Source: Magnetococcales bacterium | GTDB taxonomy: Bacteria > Pseudomonadota > Magnetococcia > Magnetococcales > JADGCH01 | Direction: 5' to 3' | Assembly: GCA_015228995.1 (NCBI GenBank) | Contig: JADGCM010000062.1 | Span: forward strand, 1-9,453 | Length of the DNA: 9,453 bases | Shown here: piece after piece, positions 6,610 through 9,453 of the stretch | Layout: each line of letters begins with the position of its first letter | Numbering within the stretch: position 1 is the first letter of the stretch | Made by a program: the position numbers and the translations under genes | Notes under the pieces: generated by a model | What the model saw: only the letters and a program-made list of their open reading frames with translations | The model's database searches: none | What the model was told of the DNA's origin: nothing

Positions 6610-7611
6610 ATGGATATCAAACAAATTCTTCAAGAGGCACTGGCTGCGGTCAATGCCGGGCAGAATGAGCGGGCCCTGAATCTATGCCGGGCGGCTCTGT
6701 CTCAGGACCAAAAACGCCCCGATAGTTGGAATTTGTTTGGGCTGATACATCAGCAGATGGAGCATTTTCCCATGGCTGCAACGGCCTATCGTATGGCGCT
6801 GGACTTAGATCCCAACGATGCTCACGCTCGGCAACGTCTAGAGCAAATCAGGCAGTACGCCTTCCAGAAATCCGTTTATTTTGGCAATGTGGTGGTGTTG
6901 ACGCTACTGCCCCATTATCTCAACCTGTTCAAGCACACCGTCCAAGAGGGGCCTTTTCGCGGCATGCGTTATTATGACGAAGCCTTGTCGCCAGCCACTC
7001 CGGCAGCGGCCTACGATATTATCAGCAAGCTGACCGGTTGGTACGAGATCGAACTGCATCCGTGGCTACGCGAGGCAATCACCGTTCCCTATCATACCGT
7101 CATCAATGTCGGTTGTGCCGAGGGCTATTATGCCATCGGCTTGTCTCGCTGTTTACCGCAGGCGCGCGTATACGCGTTCGATATTGATGCCAACGCCCAG
7201 CGAATTTGTAAAATGGGGGTTGAGTTAAACGGCGTCGCGGATCGGATTGAGGTGCTGGGGCTCTGCACCGCCGAACGATTGCAGCAGGTGACCCAGGGAC
7301 AGCGGGCCTTGTTGATGGTCGATTGTGAAGGATGTGAAAAAGATTTATTAGATCCCCGATTGGCGCCAGCGTTGGCCGGTTGTGACATCATCATCGAGTG
7401 TCACGATTTTACCGACAGCACCATCACGGCAACGCTGCTGGAGCGGTTTAGTGCCACCCATCGCATTGATCGTGTCGAACAAGGGCCACGCAATCCCAAC
7501 GCCTCCGCGCTCTTTCAAGACATGCACGAACTGATGCGTTGGCTGGTTCTGTGTGAGTGGCGGCCCAGACTCATGCACTGGTTGCGATTGAGGTCGTTGC
7601 AGTATGAATGA
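6610..7611 (+). CDS. TPR-domain protein fused to an FkbM-like SAM-dependent methyltransferase
   Basis: This 333-residue protein opens with about two tetratricopeptide repeats (residues ~1-75: ALAAVNAGQNERALNLCRAA, PDSWNLFGLIHQQMEHF, AATAYRMALDLDPND). A linker follows, then a Rossmann methyltransferase domain from about 160. Motif I is VINVGCAEGYYAIGLS (164-179), the acidic end of strand 2 is VYAFDID (187-193), and VDCEGCEKDLL (237-247) matches the DxEGxE signature of the FkbM family (methyltransferase type 21). FkbM enzymes O-methylate sugars or small molecules, and TPR versions are common in surface-polysaccharide contexts; the acceptor is unknown. ATG 6610 follows GGAAAG at 5 nt. The gene is a single unit between a divergent operon and a convergent gene. 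No signal peptide is visible, so it is probably cytoplasmic. Confidence 0.85.
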   Translation: MDIKQILQEALAAVNAGQNERALNLCRAALSQDQKRPDSWNLFGLIHQQMEHFPMAATAYRMALDLDPNDAHARQRLEQIRQYAFQKSVYFGNVVVLTLLPHYLNLFKHTVQEGPFRGMRYYDEALSPATPAAAYDIISKLTGWYEIELHPWLREAITVPYHTVINVGCAEGYYAIGLSRCLPQARVYAFDIDANAQRICKMGVELNGVADRIEVLGLCTAERLQQVTQGQRALLMVDCEGCEKDLLDPRLAPALAGCDIIIECHDFTDSTITATLLERFSATHRIDRVEQGPRNPNASALFQDMHELMRWLVLCEWRPRLMHWLRLRSLQYE

Positions 7612-7661
7612 CGGCTTTCCACCTAAAATGGGACATTCTGAACCAGGCCACCGCTTTTTGA

Positions 7662-7709
7662 CCCCTCACCCTGCCCTCTCCCCTTGTTGGGAGAGGGCAG
7701 GGTGAGGGG
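7662..7709. repeat. Perfect 21-bp-stem palindrome between convergent genes (dispersed GGGAGAGGG-type repeat)
   Basis: Arms 7662-7682 and 7689-7709 are exact reverse complements (CCCCTCACCCTGCCCTCTCCC), with a 6-nt loop CTTGTT. This word pattern (CCCTCACCC...CCCTCTCCC and its complement) is a widespread extragenic palindrome in proteobacterial genomes. It lies between the stop at 7611 and the convergent stop at 7732, so it could end or protect transcripts from both sides. Neither side has a U-tract after the stem, so it is not a standard intrinsic terminator. Confidence 0.85.
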
Positions 7710-7731
7710 AAAGGCGGCAGGTTGCCCCGGC

Positions 7732-9306
7732 TTAAGTAAACGCCAACTGGATGGCCATGAATTGGTCAATGTGGGCCAGAAAAAGATCGACCAAGTGGGG
7801 ATCAAAATGGCGGCCGCGCTCTTGTTTGATCCAGGCGAGCGCCCTGTCAGTGCTCCAGGCCTCTTTATAGCTTCTCTCGTGCGTCAAGGCATCGAAGACG
7901 TCAATTAGGGCGGTAATACGGGCAAAGATATGAATTTGTTCTCCTGATAACCCGTTGGGATAGCCACTGCCATCCCATTTCTCGTGATGCTGGCCACAAA
8001 CAATGCTACCGGTTTTGAGAATTTCTTGGTCCGCGTCTTGGAGTACTTGGCAACCGATCCGGGTATGGGACTGCATAACCGCCCACTCCTCCTCGGTCAA
8101 TTTGCCTGGCTTGTTGAGGACAGCGTCAGGAATGCCAATTTTACCTAGGTCGTGCATCGGGGAAGCCACCCGCAATATCTCACACTCTTGGTCAGACAGA
8201 CCAGCCAATTGCGCCAAGCGACGCGAACATTCCGCCACCCGACGCACATGCTGACCGGCCTCGCCAGAACGGGTTTCGATCACGTCCCCCAAGGTAAAGG
8301 TGACATCTTTTTGGGTTTTGATGATCTCTCTGCTGAGGAGGACTTGCTCAAAAGCAGCGGTGATATTGGCCGTGAAGGTCTCAATTAAATCTCGGTCGGC
8401 TTCCCTAAGCCGCTGGGTACCGCGAAAATAGACCAGATTTTCCATGCCGTTTCTGGTGCGACAATAACCGAGAAAGTCATGGTCGGTAAACAGGTTTCTT
8501 TTTTCTCGCAAGGCACGATTGACGATGTCGATGACCTCTGAGGTAGTCCCCTCAATGAGCGGCTTACCAATATAGGTTTTGTAATGGCCAGTAGCAGCAT
8601 AAATTTTGATGGCGCCATGCTTTTCAGCCGCCACGAAACTGTTTACGCTAGGTTCCTCACCATTGCCGTAGTCGTTGCCACCAATCAGATTGGACAGCTG
8701 AGTCAGAATCTCGGCGGCCAATTGCCCAAAAGATTTGGGTTCGTAAAGCTGATTGGTGGCAGCAATGATTTTCCTGAGACCCTTACGGGTGTTGTCGACG
8801 GTGTGCAACAGCGCGTAGGAGCGCAGGCCAGTGGTTACCGACGTGATTAGCTCCTGATCGCTCAGGTTGACTTTATCTTTGTAGCCATCAATATCGTAGT
8901 CGGCAATGACGCGTGATTCGGGGGCATACCCAGGCTGCCCAGTACGCAGGATAATACGCACAAAAGAATTATCCAACTCTTCGCGAATGTAGCGTACCAC
9001 CCCCAGCCCTTCCTGATCGGTCTCCATCACCACATCCAGTAGAATCATCGCCACATCTGAATGCTCGCGCATCAAACGTCTGGCATCGTTCCCAGAGTAG
9101 CCATGGATCAGTTCCACCGGACGGGTATCGAAGGTGAAATTTTTAAGGACCAATGTGGTCAGATGGTGAATATCGGGTTCATCATCAACGATCACAATTT
9201 TCCATGGAGGCTCTTGGGAACACGCCGAAGTTGTATTGGATGATCCTATCCGATCAGCTGTAGCAGAAAACACCAAATCATCGTCATATAACGCATCATC
9301 TCTCAT
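7732..9306 (-). CDS. Response regulator with DUF3369 and HD-GYP domain (probable c-di-GMP phosphodiesterase)
   Basis: The ATG at 9306 has GAGGA about 6 nt upstream and gives 524 residues; an in-frame TTG at 9318 precedes it. Numbering from the TTG, a receiver domain spans about 38-165 with acidic pair Asp45-Asp46 (IVDDEPD), phosphoacceptor Asp95 in ILLDVVME, Thr126 in LRTGQPG and a conserved lysine in GYKDKV (147 or 149). A DUF3369 sensor-like domain follows (about 170-335). The C-terminal HD-GYP domain has MHDLGKIGIPD (His389-Asp390) and HHEKWDGSGYPNG (444-456). HD-GYP enzymes hydrolyse cyclic di-GMP to pGpG or GMP, and both signature motifs look complete. A phosphorelay from an unseen histidine kinase presumably gates this activity. 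No kinase gene is in the window. The gene stands alone here and converges on the TPR-methyltransferase gene. Confidence 0.93.
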   Translation of the reverse strand: MRDDALYDDDLVFSATADRIGSSNTTSACSQEPPWKIVIVDDEPDIHHLTTLVLKNFTFDTRPVELIHGYSGNDARRLMREHSDVAMILLDVVMETDQEGLGVVRYIREELDNSFVRIILRTGQPGYAPESRVIADYDIDGYKDKVNLSDQELITSVTTGLRSYALLHTVDNTRKGLRKIIAATNQLYEPKSFGQLAAEILTQLSNLIGGNDYGNGEEPSVNSFVAAEKHGAIKIYAATGHYKTYIGKPLIEGTTSEVIDIVNRALREKRNLFTDHDFLGYCRTRNGMENLVYFRGTQRLREADRDLIETFTANITAAFEQVLLSREIIKTQKDVTFTLGDVIETRSGEAGQHVRRVAECSRRLAQLAGLSDQECEILRVASPMHDLGKIGIPDAVLNKPGKLTEEEWAVMQSHTRIGCQVLQDADQEILKTGSIVCGQHHEKWDGSGYPNGLSGEQIHIFARITALIDVFDALTHERSYKEAWSTDRALAWIKQERGRHFDPHLVDLFLAHIDQFMAIQLAFT

Positions 9307-9373
9307 GAAAATCCTCAAATCTTAAATTGGAAATCGATAAATGAAGTAAGAGAAAAGCACAGAACAAGCGTAA

Positions 9374-9402
9374 AATTTATGCTACAATCGAGGCCAGAGC
9401 AA
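9374..9402 (-). promoter_or_regulatory. Weak candidate promoter of the HD-GYP gene next to the tandem repeats
   Basis: On the minus strand TTGCTC (9397-9402) and TAAATT (9374-9379) are 17 bp apart, about 70 bp before the ATG at 9306. Each hexamer only partly matches sigma-70 consensus (3/6 and 4/6). The decamer array begins at the -35 and extends upstream, which is where an activator would bind. The rest of 9307-9453 contains no gene. Confidence 0.25.
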
Positions 9403-9453
9403 TCTGACGCAATCTGACGCAATCTGACGCAATCTGACGCAATCTGACGCAAT
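9399..9453. repeat. 10-bp direct tandem repeat array (unit GCAATCTGAC), cut by window edge
   Basis: Five identical copies of GCAATCTGAC begin at 9399, 9409, 9419, 9429 and 9439, and a sixth is cut after 5 bases by the window end. There are no mismatches and no spacers. The unit is close to one helical turn, so any protein binding it would sit on one face of the DNA. It lies upstream of the HD-GYP gene and may extend well beyond the window. Confidence 0.95.

Noticed and set aside
7662..7709. Calling the palindrome an intrinsic terminator
   Set aside because: No T-tract follows the stem on either strand.
9399..9453. Calling the decamer array a CRISPR
   Set aside because: Units are 10 bp and contiguous with no spacers.

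Overview
The window looks like a proteobacterial (Gram-negative) chromosome segment of moderate GC. It has succinylase-branch lysine/diaminopimelate (DAP) genes, a periplasmic-type murein peptidase, a response regulator with an HD-GYP domain, and a dispersed palindrome of a kind common in proteobacteria. Gammaproteobacteria or a magnetotactic-coccus-like lineage are plausible, but the sequence alone does not decide this. Seven genes read leftward as one tight tandem series, one faces right, and the right end holds a leftward signalling gene.

Right to left along the minus strand, the first block (about 6532 to 3548) is a housekeeping operon: an exported M14 zinc carboxypeptidase of the murein gamma-D-Glu-mDAP amidase type, then dapC, then dapD. 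It links DAP release from wall peptides with DAP synthesis. A divergent promoter region (about 6533-6609) separates it from a rightward gene encoding a TPR plus FkbM-like methyltransferase (6610-7611). That gene converges on a REC-DUF3369-HD-GYP cyclic-di-GMP phosphodiesterase (7732-9306, minus). A perfect 21-bp-stem palindrome lies between the two stop codons. Upstream of the HD-GYP gene, the window ends inside a 10-bp tandem repeat array.

The most interesting part is 928-3520 (minus), directly downstream of dapD. It is the wreck of a type III-like restriction-modification operon of the BPTD_3080 Res / site-specific adenine methyltransferase kind. The res gene keeps its N-terminal ~170 residues and its last ~25 residues, but the helicase and nuclease core is missing. 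The mod gene keeps both ends but appears to carry three internal in-frame deletions that remove the AdoMet-binding motif I and target-recognition regions. Between these two gutted genes sits an apparently intact three-gene cassette: a 67-residue conserved small protein, a VapB/DUF2281-like antitoxin with an unusual middle segment, and a VapC PIN-domain toxin with all four acidic residues. The simplest reading is that the R-M genes decayed from within while the embedded toxin-antitoxin module resisted loss. The stop of the mod remnant overlaps the GTG start of the next gene, a membrane-anchored SGNH hydrolase that runs off the left edge.

Family assignments for the R-M remnants, and the deletion counts in particular, rest on recalled family architecture and need an alignment to confirm.
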